The notes: generated by a model from the sequence alone, not told the origin. A DNA stretch of 45,958 nt from Chitinispirillum sp. (GCA_007115975.1 SKJJ01000097.1:1-45958), one strand, 5' to 3'. Positions 26,659-36,151 are shown, counted from the first letter of the stretch. Made by a program: numbers and translations.

Positions 26659-27849
26659 ATGAACATCCCTGACAACAATGTAGGCGTCATTGCATTTGGA
26701 GTTAAAACCGGAATTGTCACCTCTGATGATGATGTTGTTGAGGTTGTAAAGGCAACTATCAAGAAAAATCCGGATGTGATCATGGATAACGATATATTGT
26801 GTATCACCGAGACTATCGTTGCCGTTACACAGGGAAACTTTATCAAACTAAGTGAAGTGACAAGTGAGATAAAAGCCACATTGGATCTCAGAGAAGACTC
26901 CACAATTGGTGTAATTCACCCTATTTTATCCAGAAATAGATTTTCCATGATGTTAAAGGCCATCGCGAGAGCTGTTCCCAGGGGTAAAGTTATAATTCAG
27001 CTGATGTTTCCTGATGATGAGCAGGGGAATCCGATCATTGCAAAGGAGACACTCAAAAAACTGGACAAAGCCTCTGAGGATATTATTACGCTTGAGGATA
27101 TCGGGCAGGACAGGCTAATGCATCCGGAAACAGGTCTCGATTATATCGACTTTTACCAGGAGATTGTTGGCGAAAGCAGTGCCGAGGTTGAGATCTTTTT
27201 GTCAAATACTGTCGATCACATGCTGGAAAAAGCGCCTGATGCTATCATGGTCAGCAATGTCCATGCACGGGCTGATGTTCTTGAGGAGGTAAAGGGGAAA
27301 AAATTCAACAACGTCATCACTCTACAGGATATTTGCTGCGATCCCAACAGTAAGGTGTATTCGGAATTCGGCCTTTTGGGATCAAACATACTGGATCCCC
27401 ACACGGAGCAGTTGAAACTCTGCCCAAGAAACCCGGATAAGGTTTGTGAAGAGATCCGATTGATGATAGCTCTTGAGTTTGACAAGGAAGTTGATGTGTT
27501 GATTTACGGTGATGGAGCGTATAAAGATCCTGAATCGGGTATTTTCGAACTCGCTGATCCGCTCTCCTGCTTTGGCTCTACTTCAGGAATAAAAAACAGA
27601 AACCGGATCGGTGTCAAAACCAAATATCTCATGCAGAAGCTTTATAATGAAGGCAAATCAAAGGAAGAGATCACCCTGATTATCGAAGAGGAGCGCAGGC
27701 ATTTTATAAAGGTCCAGGACATAAAGGGTTTCAGCGCTCAGGGCACCACCCCAAGAAAAATCGAAAATCTGGTCTCTTCACTTGCAGATTTGGTGTCGGG
27801 GAGTGCGGATTCGGGGACGCCGATTGTAGTGGTGAGGAATTTTGGGTAG
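26659..27849 (+). CDS. CofE-like gamma-glutamyl ligase family protein
   Basis: 396-residue protein that resembles coenzyme F420-0:L-glutamate ligase, an enzyme that adds glutamate to F420. The N-terminal ~100 residues carry the family pattern (GVKTGIVTSDDDV, ITETIVAVTQGNFIKL, IHPILSRNRFSMMLKAIA). The protein is longer than typical CofE (~250 residues), with extra sequence in the middle and C-terminal regions (FDKEVDVLIYGDGAYKDP, SCFGSTSGIKNRNRIGVK). No other F420 gene is visible here and Fibrobacterota are not known as F420 producers, so the substrate may differ. AGGAAGG precedes the ATG. Confidence 0.72.
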   Translation: MNIPDNNVGVIAFGVKTGIVTSDDDVVEVVKATIKKNPDVIMDNDILCITETIVAVTQGNFIKLSEVTSEIKATLDLREDSTIGVIHPILSRNRFSMMLKAIARAVPRGKVIIQLMFPDDEQGNPIIAKETLKKLDKASEDIITLEDIGQDRLMHPETGLDYIDFYQEIVGESSAEVEIFLSNTVDHMLEKAPDAIMVSNVHARADVLEEVKGKKFNNVITLQDICCDPNSKVYSEFGLLGSNILDPHTEQLKLCPRNPDKVCEEIRLMIALEFDKEVDVLIYGDGAYKDPESGIFELADPLSCFGSTSGIKNRNRIGVKTKYLMQKLYNEGKSKEEITLIIEEERRHFIKVQDIKGFSAQGTTPRKIENLVSSLADLVSGSADSGTPIVVVRNFG

Positions 27850-28169
27850 ATAGTAAACTTTCCCTGAAGAATTAGTAGTCAGTCTCCCCTGGATGCTGTC
27901 GTTGTGCCCATTTACTTGGGGATGTGGTGGCAGAGGTCTCTTATAAGAAGTAGACAAACACAGGGGTGCAAAGTTAAGCTCTGAAAACAGCGCCTGGGTA
28001 ATAGACAAAAGGGTTAACCCTTGTGTTGTCTGTGCGGTATAATGTTGAGCCTGCATCTCAGGTGGGGGTGGCGTGGTGGCTTTAATCTGAGTCTTAACCG
28101 AACCAGATACAACCCACGGTTGTCACCTGTAGGATGGCTTTTTCCTGATTCTACTGGAAAAAAACAGCA
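27850..28169. other. 320-bp gap between convergent genes
   Basis: The CofE-like gene and proB converge here. The short palindrome GGGTTAACCC lies near 28014. No U-tract hairpin and no gene with a convincing start was seen. Confidence 0.45.
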
Positions 28170-29291
28170 CTACACCACAACCATGTTATCCCTCAGAATT
28201 ACCTCATCAAAGCGTATCTTCCCTAGCTTCTCTCTGAGTTTTTTTGTGTTACATCCTCTGATCAATTGTATTTCACTGGAGGAAAAATTTACCAAGCCCT
28301 TTGCTATGGGGGAACCATCGATACAGACAATGTCAACCATATCGCCGGTTTTGAAGTTATCGCAAGTGTCGATAATTCCCGCAGCCAGAAGACTTTTGCC
28401 TCTGTTTTTTATCGCAGAGCAAGCACCCTGATCTACGACAATTTTTCCCCGTGATTGCCCCGCAAACGCGAGCCACCGGTCTTTTGAGGGCATCTTTTTT
28501 GGTGAGGGCATGAAAAGAGTTGCACTGTTTTTGTCTTTGATTACCGAAAGAAGGTTGCTGTCAAACCCGTTGCCGATAAGAGTTGGGATACCTGCTTTGG
28601 TCACCATTTCAGCGGCTTTGATTTTAGTTGACATACCTCCGACACTCAGGTTGTTTTTTTTATCACACGCAAATTTTTGAACGGATGAGGAGGTCATGGG
28701 TACCAGGGGAATATGGCGTGCATCAGCACTCTTTTGTGGGTTTTTGTCGTATAGGCCACCAACGTCCGTTAAGTTTACAAAGAGATCAGCGTGTGTGAGC
28801 AGTGCAATTTGTGCCCCAAGGACGTCATTGTTGCCAAACTGAATTTCCTCGATTCCCACCGAATCGTTCTCGTTTACTATCGGTATACATCCACATTCAA
28901 GCAGCTGAAAAAGAGTGTTTCTGAGATTAAGGTACCTCTTTTTGTTTCTCAAATCATCCCATGTCAGGAGAACCTGTCCGATAAGTATGTTCTGTTTTGT
29001 GAAGTGTTGCTGATACAGGTTCATAAGCCCGTTTTGGCCGATACTGGCGCAAGCCTGCTGTAAGGGGATATCCTCGGGTCTTTTCTGCAGATTAAGGGCA
29101 CTCATTCCCCGTGCTATTGCTCCGGAAGAAACAAGGATCACCTTAACTCCTGAGTGATGAATTGTTGCAAGATCATCAACAAGGTTTTTAACCCTCAATT
29201 CATGGCCTGAGCAAGTAAGAATTCTGCTTCCGGTTTTTACGACTACCGTTTTTATGCCCTTGATATCGTTTCTAAACAGCGTTGATTTCAT
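28170..29291 (-). CDS. Glutamate 5-kinase
   Basis: ProB (EC 2.7.2.11) phosphorylates glutamate in the first step of proline synthesis. The N-terminal amino-acid-kinase domain has VVVKTGSRIL, LVSSGAIARGMSAL, VNENDSVG and NLTDVGGLYDKNP. A C-terminal PUA domain follows (residues ~280-373), consistent with the two-domain ProB. The 373 residues match the family. No proA is next to it. There is no strong ribosome-binding site before the ATG, so initiation may be weak or coupled to the upstream lipoprotein gene, 41 bp away. Confidence 0.94.
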   Translation of the reverse strand: MKSTLFRNDIKGIKTVVVKTGSRILTCSGHELRVKNLVDDLATIHHSGVKVILVSSGAIARGMSALNLQKRPEDIPLQQACASIGQNGLMNLYQQHFTKQNILIGQVLLTWDDLRNKKRYLNLRNTLFQLLECGCIPIVNENDSVGIEEIQFGNNDVLGAQIALLTHADLFVNLTDVGGLYDKNPQKSADARHIPLVPMTSSSVQKFACDKKNNLSVGGMSTKIKAAEMVTKAGIPTLIGNGFDSNLLSVIKDKNSATLFMPSPKKMPSKDRWLAFAGQSRGKIVVDQGACSAIKNRGKSLLAAGIIDTCDNFKTGDMVDIVCIDGSPIAKGLVNFSSSEIQLIRGCNTKKLREKLGKIRFDEVILRDNMVVV

Positions 29292-29332
29292 TTGATACGT
29301 TTCGCTATAAAAAGGGAGAATAGAATTATCAA

Positions 29333-29875
29333 TTATCTGCCAGCTTTAAGACATTTGCGTTCCAGCTCGATTATTACCTGTTTTAGTTCTTCAACTTTTT
29401 GGGAAAGTGCATTACGATCATCATAACATTTGGCAATATCTTTTCCAAGGTTCTCAAGGTCACTCAACTGCAATACCCGGTATTGTTCATAGGTTCTCTG
29501 GAATTGTGTGACCAATTTTAAAATAGCATCCAGATCCTCTTTTTTGTTTAGATAAAGTGTAATCAGAAATATCTGCTCTTTGGCTGATTCCACCCTTGGA
29601 TCATCGGGGTAGAGGGATACAAAAGTGATAAAGTTGTCCAGAGCGGAGGTGAAATCCGGAGCAACGTTTTTTTCTGAGATGCTTATTTTTGCCAGATTGT
29701 AGAGTGCATCTGCAGCGATATCGCTCCCTGGCAGAGAATCGATAATAGATCGCAGTTGAATTGCTGCAAGACCGTAATCACCTTCATCTATATATTCCAG
29801 GGCATTACTCATCGATACCCTGTGGACTTTTGGTGCACAGTTTAGAAATAAGAGCAGTGCACAGAGGCCTGCCAT
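29333..29875 (-). CDS. Lipoprotein with TPR-like helical repeats
   Basis: Small predicted lipoprotein of 180 residues, or about 190 if translation begins at an upstream AUU at 29905. Hydrophobic MAGLCALLLFLNC leads to a Cys; Asn before Cys is unusual for a lipobox. The rest is helical: EGDYGLAAIQLRSIIDSLPGS, AADALYNLAKI, then FITFVSLYPDDPRVESAKEQ, a pattern of BamD/YbgF-like tetratricopeptide repeats, ending in a coiled coil. The ATG lacks a ribosome-binding site, whereas GGGAGG lies 5 bases before the AUU, which would also give the signal peptide a positive n-region. Role unknown. Confidence 0.7.
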   Translation of the reverse strand: MAGLCALLLFLNCAPKVHRVSMSNALEYIDEGDYGLAAIQLRSIIDSLPGSDIAADALYNLAKISISEKNVAPDFTSALDNFITFVSLYPDDPRVESAKEQIFLITLYLNKKEDLDAILKLVTQFQRTYEQYRVLQLSDLENLGKDIAKCYDDRNALSQKVEELKQVIIELERKCLKAGR

Positions 29876-29927
29876 AGAAGATGTGAAATGTAGGGTGCGT
29901 AAAATAGTGTCCTCCCTTAATGTGGCA

Positions 29928-31028
29928 CTATGAAGATCTGTCCAGGTTTATCATTTGTTCACCACTGGAGGTGTAATTTTCTGAAACAGGGTTTTTAAGC
30001 TGCTGTAACTTTTTGGTTACAAGCGAAATACGGTCGGTTTCAGCCAGTATTGCCTTTACCCGATCTTTCATCTCTTGGGGATAACTCTCCATTGAGAGCT
30101 CCAGAAATTGTGCGTTGCCGGAGATGATCATTAGTGGATTATTGATTTCGTGATTAACAGAGGCAACAATTTCTCCAATTGCAGCGAGCCGTTTTGAGCG
30201 TATAAGCTCTTCCTGAGCACTCTTTAAATCTACTGCCATATTGAAAAATGCTTTCGACAGGTCACCGATTTCATCATTGGGGTAACCAGAGCTGTCAAAA
30301 TCGAAATCCCCCTTTGCGATTTTGTTGGCGGACTCTTTAAGTCTGCGCAAAGAGTTGGTAATTGCTTTGGAGAAAAAGAAACCGAAAAGAATCGAAAACA
30401 GTGTCATGCCAACAAAGATTGTAATGGTGACCTGCCTGACATCGTTTACCCTCCTTTCAACTTCACGGATAAAAGAGTTGTTGATTTTTTCAAGGTTACT
30501 CAGTGATGAATTCAGCTTTGAGCTCAGCTCATAATGGCTTTCGGACATCTTTTCCCTGTAGGATTGTACCCTTTTTGCAGAACTGCTGGTCCCCGGAGTG
30601 CGCGCAATGACAACCGAGTCAAAAAGCGCATTGTAGACAGTATTGAGCAGTGTAATATCGTGCATTGTGTTGCTGTAATCTGTAAGGGTGATATCTGTTT
30701 TTTGGCTGAGCATAGAGTTCTTTTTGCAAACGGTACTTATCTGTGTTCTAAGTATATCCTTTAAAATAACTAATTCTGCCAAGACATCTCTAAAATTATC
30801 GACCGATTCGGTTATGCCGGCTCTTTCAAAACTAAAGGCGATCATCTCCTGAGTGTTATGGAGACTGCTAAATCGCATGAGATTACTCTTTATCTCATTT
30901 TGGGTTTTGAGCATATTGGTGATAATTGTGATATCTTTGGTTTTATTAACAATGACAAACAAAAAAATATTAAGAAAAATAATAACCAAGTAGCCAATAA
31001 ACAGTTTAGATGTTATGTTTATGCGCAT
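29928..31028 (-). CDS. Membrane HAMP-HisKA protein lacking the kinase ATPase domain
   Basis: 366-residue membrane sensor-like protein. One transmembrane helix is at the N-terminus and a second at ~205-230, bracketing a ~170-residue helical periplasmic sensing region. A HAMP domain follows at ~230-285 (SLRRLKESANKIAKGDFDF), then a HisKA dimerisation domain with the phospho-acceptor His in SVNHEINNPLMIISGN. The protein ends about 40 residues later; the expected HATPase_c domain (N, G1, G2 boxes) is absent, and no shifted frame downstream restores it. ATG 31028 is preferred over TTG 31034 because AAAGG lies at better spacing. It may act with a separate kinase. Confidence 0.82.
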   Translation of the reverse strand: MRINITSKLFIGYLVIIFLNIFLFVIVNKTKDITIITNMLKTQNEIKSNLMRFSSLHNTQEMIAFSFERAGITESVDNFRDVLAELVILKDILRTQISTVCKKNSMLSQKTDITLTDYSNTMHDITLLNTVYNALFDSVVIARTPGTSSSAKRVQSYREKMSESHYELSSKLNSSLSNLEKINNSFIREVERRVNDVRQVTITIFVGMTLFSILFGFFFSKAITNSLRRLKESANKIAKGDFDFDSSGYPNDEIGDLSKAFFNMAVDLKSAQEELIRSKRLAAIGEIVASVNHEINNPLMIISGNAQFLELSMESYPQEMKDRVKAILAETDRISLVTKKLQQLKNPVSENYTSSGEQMINLDRSS

Positions 31029-31113
31029 TGCCAAAGCCTTTCATGAGCGTTATTCAGTATACCATAACTTAAGTCCTGTTTCAAGTATATTTTTGTTGAT
31101 AACGTTTGAAAGT

Positions 31114-33552
31114 TCAGAAATCCTGCCCAAGGGAGATATAGAACTGATAACCCTTGTCGATTCCCTCCTCTTTAAGATTGGTAAGCATGAGCCCGTAGGT
31201 GAAGCGTAGCGCTCCGATTACTGAGTTATATGCCATACCTGCTCCTACTCCAAGCAGTCCCTCTGAGAAAAAGTCTTTTGTGAGATTTCTGGATGCAAAG
31301 TCCAGCTGTTCCCAGGCCCGACCATAATCCACATCAAATGTGAAAAAAAGGTTGTCCAAGAACATAAAAGAGTAGTCAATGTGGAACAGTGCCAGCATAT
31401 CCCCCGAGAAAGCCCTTGGTTTTAGTCCTCTGAACGGAATGTAGTTATATATCCCTAGGTCCCTGTATGCCTGCTCAGGAAATGCCCCACCCAGATACAC
31501 CTTTTCTGCTTCGGGCAGAGAAGCATTGGCCCAAGACCAGATAAACTGAGGGTGTATGATGTTTTTTTTTCCCAGCGTCAGAAAAAATTCTGAGCTACCA
31601 TCGAGTTTAAAGAAATTTTCCGTGCCGGCCAGCTCATCTGAGGCCATCCCAAGATTTACCGTGTGACGTATGCCGCCAGTGGGGAAGGGGGTTCTGTCTA
31701 TTGTGTCGATAATAAAGCGGAGCATAAAATAGGGCATGCCACTGCGGAATCTCAGCCCCAGAGCATCATCGAAAATACTTTTATCTGATTGCTGAAGACT
31801 ATAAAGCTCGTAACGCATACCTGCATCAAGGGAAGCAAATCTCCACAATTGTGTACCGGCCATCACCTGAAGGCCCGACTTTCTTAAAATCATCTCTCTT
31901 ATCGATAGCAGATCGGTTTGTCCTTCAATCTCTATCTTCTCACGTTCAAAAATCCGTTCCTTTGATATGTATGCCTGCAAATGAAGGCTGTTGGCAAGGT
32001 TTGAGGTGAAAAGATGATTTCCTAAAAAGTCCAGCGCATACTTTTCACGTCTTGAGCCGTACTGAATATGCAGGGAGGTGGTAATCCCTGTGCCGAAAAA
32101 ATTCTGGCTGGCTGGCTGAATATACCCCTCTAAAAGATGGTACTCATCAAATCTAAGGCCTCCGCGTAGCCGCAGCATTTTTTTTTCGTCAATGATGGCA
32201 GTTACATTGTTAATCGTGTCGACATCGATATTAACGGTTTCAAAAAGTTCTGTTGAATAGAGATTGGAGATATAGTTGCCGAGAAGTTCAGAGGAGAGCA
32301 TTGTGTTTGCTCTGAAGCCGCCGGCGGTTCGAAGTGTGCGATCGGAGGTTCTCTTATGGCCAGTAAACGTGAAATGCTCAGCAGTTGCAGGGATCGCCTT
32401 TACAGAGATAAGTGAGTCGGTTATTTGCACAGAGAGAAGTTCAGCGAACTCTATCCCCTTATCGTTAAGATAGAATTTGATTTTGGACGCAATGGTTTTT
32501 TTGTCGCAATCGGCTGTAAATGTCAAAGAGTCACTGTCAAAAAGTACCGTTGTGGTCCTGTCGGTTACTCTCAGCGGTACTGTTTTTCCGGAAGGATTTT
32601 TTGGTTTGTACCCCTTATATGATAGGCTGCTGCGGATTTCATCCATACGATTGACCGTGGCCTCATAGCCGATGGTGATCAGGGTGTCAATATTGCGGAA
32701 ATTGGTATTTTGAAATCCTTGGAGATCCGGGGTGATAATCAGGTCTGCCAGAACTCTCTCCTCATTTTTATTTTTCTCAATTCCTATTGCCACCAGTTGG
32801 TCGGCAAGCCGCACAGGATTTTCAAGGTCATCTTTTTCCCATAACGGAGAAGTGACATCAATGGCCAGTATAAACGCCGCATTTTCCCTGACCGCTGTTG
32901 AAACCGGTATATTTGAGGTCAGTCCGCCATCCATGAGCAGTTTGCCATCATGCTCAATAGGTGAGAATGCCAGGGGGACAGTGCATGAAGCACGAACGGC
33001 AAGGGATAGGTTACCCTCACTGAAAACCACTCTGTCACCGGTGAGGATATCGGTTGCTACTATCCGCAGGGAGACCGATAGTCTGGTAAAATCATTTGAA
33101 GCCGAAAACTGCGCCGGCAGAAGTGTCGGTGAAAGGAGATCATAAAATGCCTGACCGCTTGAAAGGGCACTGGGCAGCACTGGCCTTAAACGTTCATCAA
33201 ATCTGAGTTCAAAGAGGTAGTTGACTCTGGATGTTTTCTGGTTTACAAAGAGTCTGTCCCGTTGTGCCTCATTAGAAACCACTCTGTTCCAGTCAACATC
33301 TGAAGTGAACCGGTGGATCATTTCGGGACTCAAACCAGAGGCGTAAAGTGAGCCGATAATTGAGCCCATGCTGGTTGCAACAATGAGGTCCGGTTTAAGA
33401 CCGTGCTCTTCGAGGGCTTTTAAGACACCAATCTGTGCCAAACCCCGGGCACCCCCGCCGCTTAGGACAAGAGCAAACTGATAGTCACTCTCAGACCGTA
33501 TCAAACCGATTAAAACGGTGATTAGAAGCAGTATTCGCTCTATTTTTTTCAT
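31114..33552 (-). CDS. Patatin-like phospholipase with POTRA and outer-membrane barrel (type Vd-like)
   Basis: 812-residue outer-membrane protein. A signal peptide (to ~21) is followed by a patatin domain at ~25-300: the oxyanion loop SGGGARG at 31-37, the catalytic Ser61 in ATSMGS and Asp208 in DGGLTSN. A POTRA-like domain lies near 350-440 (FTFTGHKRTSDRTLRTAGGF), and the last ~370 residues form a beta-barrel of the BamA/TpsB superfamily, ending in Phe (LGQDF), as outer-membrane proteins do. This order matches PlpD-type (type Vd) autotransporters, whose passenger is a lipase. Target lipids are unknown. The start has no clear ribosome-binding site. Confidence 0.9.
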   Translation of the reverse strand: MKKIERILLLITVLIGLIRSESDYQFALVLSGGGARGLAQIGVLKALEEHGLKPDLIVATSMGSIIGSLYASGLSPEMIHRFTSDVDWNRVVSNEAQRDRLFVNQKTSRVNYLFELRFDERLRPVLPSALSSGQAFYDLLSPTLLPAQFSASNDFTRLSVSLRIVATDILTGDRVVFSEGNLSLAVRASCTVPLAFSPIEHDGKLLMDGGLTSNIPVSTAVRENAAFILAIDVTSPLWEKDDLENPVRLADQLVAIGIEKNKNEERVLADLIITPDLQGFQNTNFRNIDTLITIGYEATVNRMDEIRSSLSYKGYKPKNPSGKTVPLRVTDRTTTVLFDSDSLTFTADCDKKTIASKIKFYLNDKGIEFAELLSVQITDSLISVKAIPATAEHFTFTGHKRTSDRTLRTAGGFRANTMLSSELLGNYISNLYSTELFETVNIDVDTINNVTAIIDEKKMLRLRGGLRFDEYHLLEGYIQPASQNFFGTGITTSLHIQYGSRREKYALDFLGNHLFTSNLANSLHLQAYISKERIFEREKIEIEGQTDLLSIREMILRKSGLQVMAGTQLWRFASLDAGMRYELYSLQQSDKSIFDDALGLRFRSGMPYFMLRFIIDTIDRTPFPTGGIRHTVNLGMASDELAGTENFFKLDGSSEFFLTLGKKNIIHPQFIWSWANASLPEAEKVYLGGAFPEQAYRDLGIYNYIPFRGLKPRAFSGDMLALFHIDYSFMFLDNLFFTFDVDYGRAWEQLDFASRNLTKDFFSEGLLGVGAGMAYNSVIGALRFTYGLMLTNLKEEGIDKGYQFYISLGQDF

Positions 33553-33669
33553 ATTGAAAAATCTTGTTTTATAGGTGGATGTTTTCAGCTATTTTAGTAC
33601 TTTGAAATAAGTGGGGCGGTAGTAAATTGTCGCCCGGTACAGAACACCCTTAATGAACTGGTAATATAA

Positions 33670-35310
33670 ATGTTTTCCCTAAGGAGAGCACATATTGCCA
33701 TTCTCATTTTAGTAGAGCGTTTTTCCTGCTCAAGTCCCCTCATTTGGTTTGCATTTGTCCTGGTCCTTGCCAATACTCCTAATTCTCAACACTATTTTTT
33801 ACCTTCTGATGAACGGGAGGGTGAATATCTCCTTCAAAACGGGTTAATAGACCCTCTGATATGGTCCTATTTAGCCCCTCTTTACAGCACACCAGCCTCA
33901 GTGCCTGATGGAGAACTCGTTTTGCTTGAACCAATAATGGATGAGAACCTGAAAAGTATTGAGTACCAACTTTATGAGCCCTGGGAGAACAGAAATATCC
34001 GGCAGTTTTTCAACGATTTTCCCTTTCTTGAGCCATTTAGGCCAGTATTGTGTTTCAACAGGCAGCCCAAAAAAACAAATGGCCAAATGGGGCTCAATTT
34101 CTCCAAACCATTGAGGGACAGGGAGGTCTCGCAGCTGATACGGTTTCGTTATAGAACAGATCCTATGTTTGAGGCAGATGGAAGAGTCGTGCTTAAAGAG
34201 ACAAATGCACGGTGGAGAAGCCGCAGTATGACACTGTCACTACCTGTTATGGGTGCTCAGGCTGGAAATATCAGACAACCCTTTCCTGGCAGAGTTTTTT
34301 ATGGCTACTTTCAACCGCAGCAGGTTCCTGATGACAGCGCCGGTCTTACAGGCAACTGGCTCTATCCTCAGAGTAATGCATGGAATGGTTTGGGGCTCTC
34401 TTTAAACCGTAAGGGGCTGTGCGAGGGGGCACTTTTCTATCATCAACGTTATGAAGAGAAAATTTATGGAGGTGGTGTAAGTGTTGATGCAAAAGAGATA
34501 ACTGTTTTTGCAGGTCTATCCCGTTTTTATACGGCAGAAGATACCGGTACGATCTACCTGCATCTTTTTTCAACGGTCTCTTTTCTCTCTGCTCTCAATT
34601 TTGAACTGGAAACGGGGGTTGATGTAAATGCGCCGAAGCAGTTACCGTTTGTTTTCAGGTCTGCTCACCGAGTAAGGGGGCATCGCATTGATCTTGAGGG
34701 GTACTACTTTCCCGAAGGGCTCGAGTTGCCACAAAGCAGGCTCAAGCGTACGCTGTTGCGCAAGGGAGGAGTGGTTGATATTCAGGAAAGTCAGGTGCAC
34801 GGCGTGCGCCTGAGAGCAAGTCATATTTTGGGGCCTGGGATTCGCTTTTCGCCTGAATTTGAGTTGGTCCGAGCAGACAATATGCCCCTGAATGTGCACT
34901 CCTCGGTGGCAATCAGTATAAACAGGGTTTTGGGCACCCATCTGAGGTACTCATCTACTTTTGAGCCGCTTAAAACGGATGCTCTCTACCACCGGACGTT
35001 TTTATCACTCTCATGGGCTCCTCACCCTGTTTTGGATCTGCGTTTCTCCCAGCGCTATAACCACTCACCAATAAATGGCTACCGGTACAGCTTCAGGTTC
35101 GAAGTCAGTGTGATCAAAAGAGATGCTCTCGGCCTGACGCCGTTTATAAGAGGATATAGCTCTTTTTACGGGGATGATCTGTTGGTAGGTTTTAAACAAC
35201 AATTAACACTGAGTAACAGGACAAGGACGGTTTTTAGTGTGGAAAAATCGATACAGGAAAGGGGATGGGACAATGTGCTTATCAGGGGTTCTTCACACTA
35301 TCTTTTTTAG
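33670..35310 (+). CDS. Predicted outer-membrane beta-barrel protein
   Basis: 546-residue protein with an N-terminal hydrophobic segment (residues ~20-40) that may serve as a long signal peptide. From about residue 140 to the end it is a succession of amphipathic strands rich in Phe/Tyr/Arg/Gly (for example LIRFRYRTDPMFE, GRVFYGYFQPQ, LRFSQRYNHSPINGYRYSF), and it ends in Phe (SSHYLF), both outer-membrane-barrel traits. I do not recognise the family. The next gene, a ComEC-like hydrolase lipoprotein, overlaps its 3' end by 38 bases, so both are likely translated together. A functional link is only inferred. Confidence 0.65.
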   Translation: MFSLRRAHIAILILVERFSCSSPLIWFAFVLVLANTPNSQHYFLPSDEREGEYLLQNGLIDPLIWSYLAPLYSTPASVPDGELVLLEPIMDENLKSIEYQLYEPWENRNIRQFFNDFPFLEPFRPVLCFNRQPKKTNGQMGLNFSKPLRDREVSQLIRFRYRTDPMFEADGRVVLKETNARWRSRSMTLSLPVMGAQAGNIRQPFPGRVFYGYFQPQQVPDDSAGLTGNWLYPQSNAWNGLGLSLNRKGLCEGALFYHQRYEEKIYGGGVSVDAKEITVFAGLSRFYTAEDTGTIYLHLFSTVSFLSALNFELETGVDVNAPKQLPFVFRSAHRVRGHRIDLEGYYFPEGLELPQSRLKRTLLRKGGVVDIQESQVHGVRLRASHILGPGIRFSPEFELVRADNMPLNVHSSVAISINRVLGTHLRYSSTFEPLKTDALYHRTFLSLSWAPHPVLDLRFSQRYNHSPINGYRYSFRFEVSVIKRDALGLTPFIRGYSSFYGDDLLVGFKQQLTLSNRTRTVFSVEKSIQERGWDNVLIRGSSHYLF

Positions 35311-36151
35311 TATGCTGCTTGTCCTCATTCTGATTTCAGGATGTGGTGAGCCTCTTGAACCAACCTCCGGGCAAGGATTTACGTTTACCGTTGTTGATGT
35401 GGGGCAGGGGTTGGCGCAGATCGGAATGCAGGGGGACAGTGCGGTGCTTTGGGATATAGGGTCGGAATTTTATTGTGATCGATGGATTGCAGAATATAGA
35501 CGCATGGGAAAACCCCGCGTTGTGGCTGTTGTAATTTCCCACAATCATGAGGACCACTACGGAGGTCTCTCCCGCCTTGGAAACGATTTTGACTGGAACG
35601 GAAGGCTTATAACCTCACCCCATGAGGACACAGCCTTTTTGAGAAGCAGAGCAGGCAATTGGAAAGAGCGAATACAGTTTGAGTTTGCCACCTGGAATGA
35701 TACCCTTAAATTGATGGAATCGGTGCTTGTACGGTGCCTGTGGCCTCCGCAAAGCATTGATGTGCCGGTGCCGGTAAGTGGTGTGAATGTAAACAGGCAC
35801 AGTATGGTTTTCAGCCTTGAATATGGTGGGACAAATGTGTTGATCACCTCTGATATAGATTCGGTTTCCCAGAGGCTGATCTCCGGGGAGTTCACTTATC
35901 AGCTTCGTTCAGACATACTGATTGCTCCTCATCACGGAAGTGCCGGTTCTGCAGATCAGCTTTTTTTTGGCTATGTCGGTGCGCCACTTACGATTGTATC
36001 ATGCGGACGAAATAACTCCTATGGGCATCCTTCAAGGAGGATGATTGAAGAGCTGCTCAATGTTGGTTCGGATATTTTGTTTACTTATATTGATGGTTCA
36101 GTTGTGATGAGGAGTAATGGGTTTTACTGGGCGAGGGTGGGGGGGCGGTGA
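35273..36151 (+). CDS. ComEC-like metallo-beta-lactamase-fold lipoprotein
   Basis: 292-residue hydrolase. A signal peptide ends in the lipobox ISGC at Cys24. The metallo-beta-lactamase fold follows, with metal ligands in SHNHEDHYGG (His90, His92, Asp94, His95), TSDID and APHHGS, and VVDVGQGLA at the start of the domain. This matches the hydrolase domain found at the C-terminus of the competence protein ComEC, here as a stand-alone, probably outer-membrane or periplasmic lipoprotein. The start at ATG 35273 is favoured over GTG 35237 since GGGG precedes it and it begins the signal peptide. It overlaps the upstream barrel gene. A nuclease or phosphodiesterase activity is possible; the substrate is unknown. 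Confidence 0.85.
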   Translation: MCLSGVLHTIFFSMLLVLILISGCGEPLEPTSGQGFTFTVVDVGQGLAQIGMQGDSAVLWDIGSEFYCDRWIAEYRRMGKPRVVAVVISHNHEDHYGGLSRLGNDFDWNGRLITSPHEDTAFLRSRAGNWKERIQFEFATWNDTLKLMESVLVRCLWPPQSIDVPVPVSGVNVNRHSMVFSLEYGGTNVLITSDIDSVSQRLISGEFTYQLRSDILIAPHHGSAGSADQLFFGYVGAPLTIVSCGRNNSYGHPSRRMIEELLNVGSDILFTYIDGSVVMRSNGFYWARVGGR

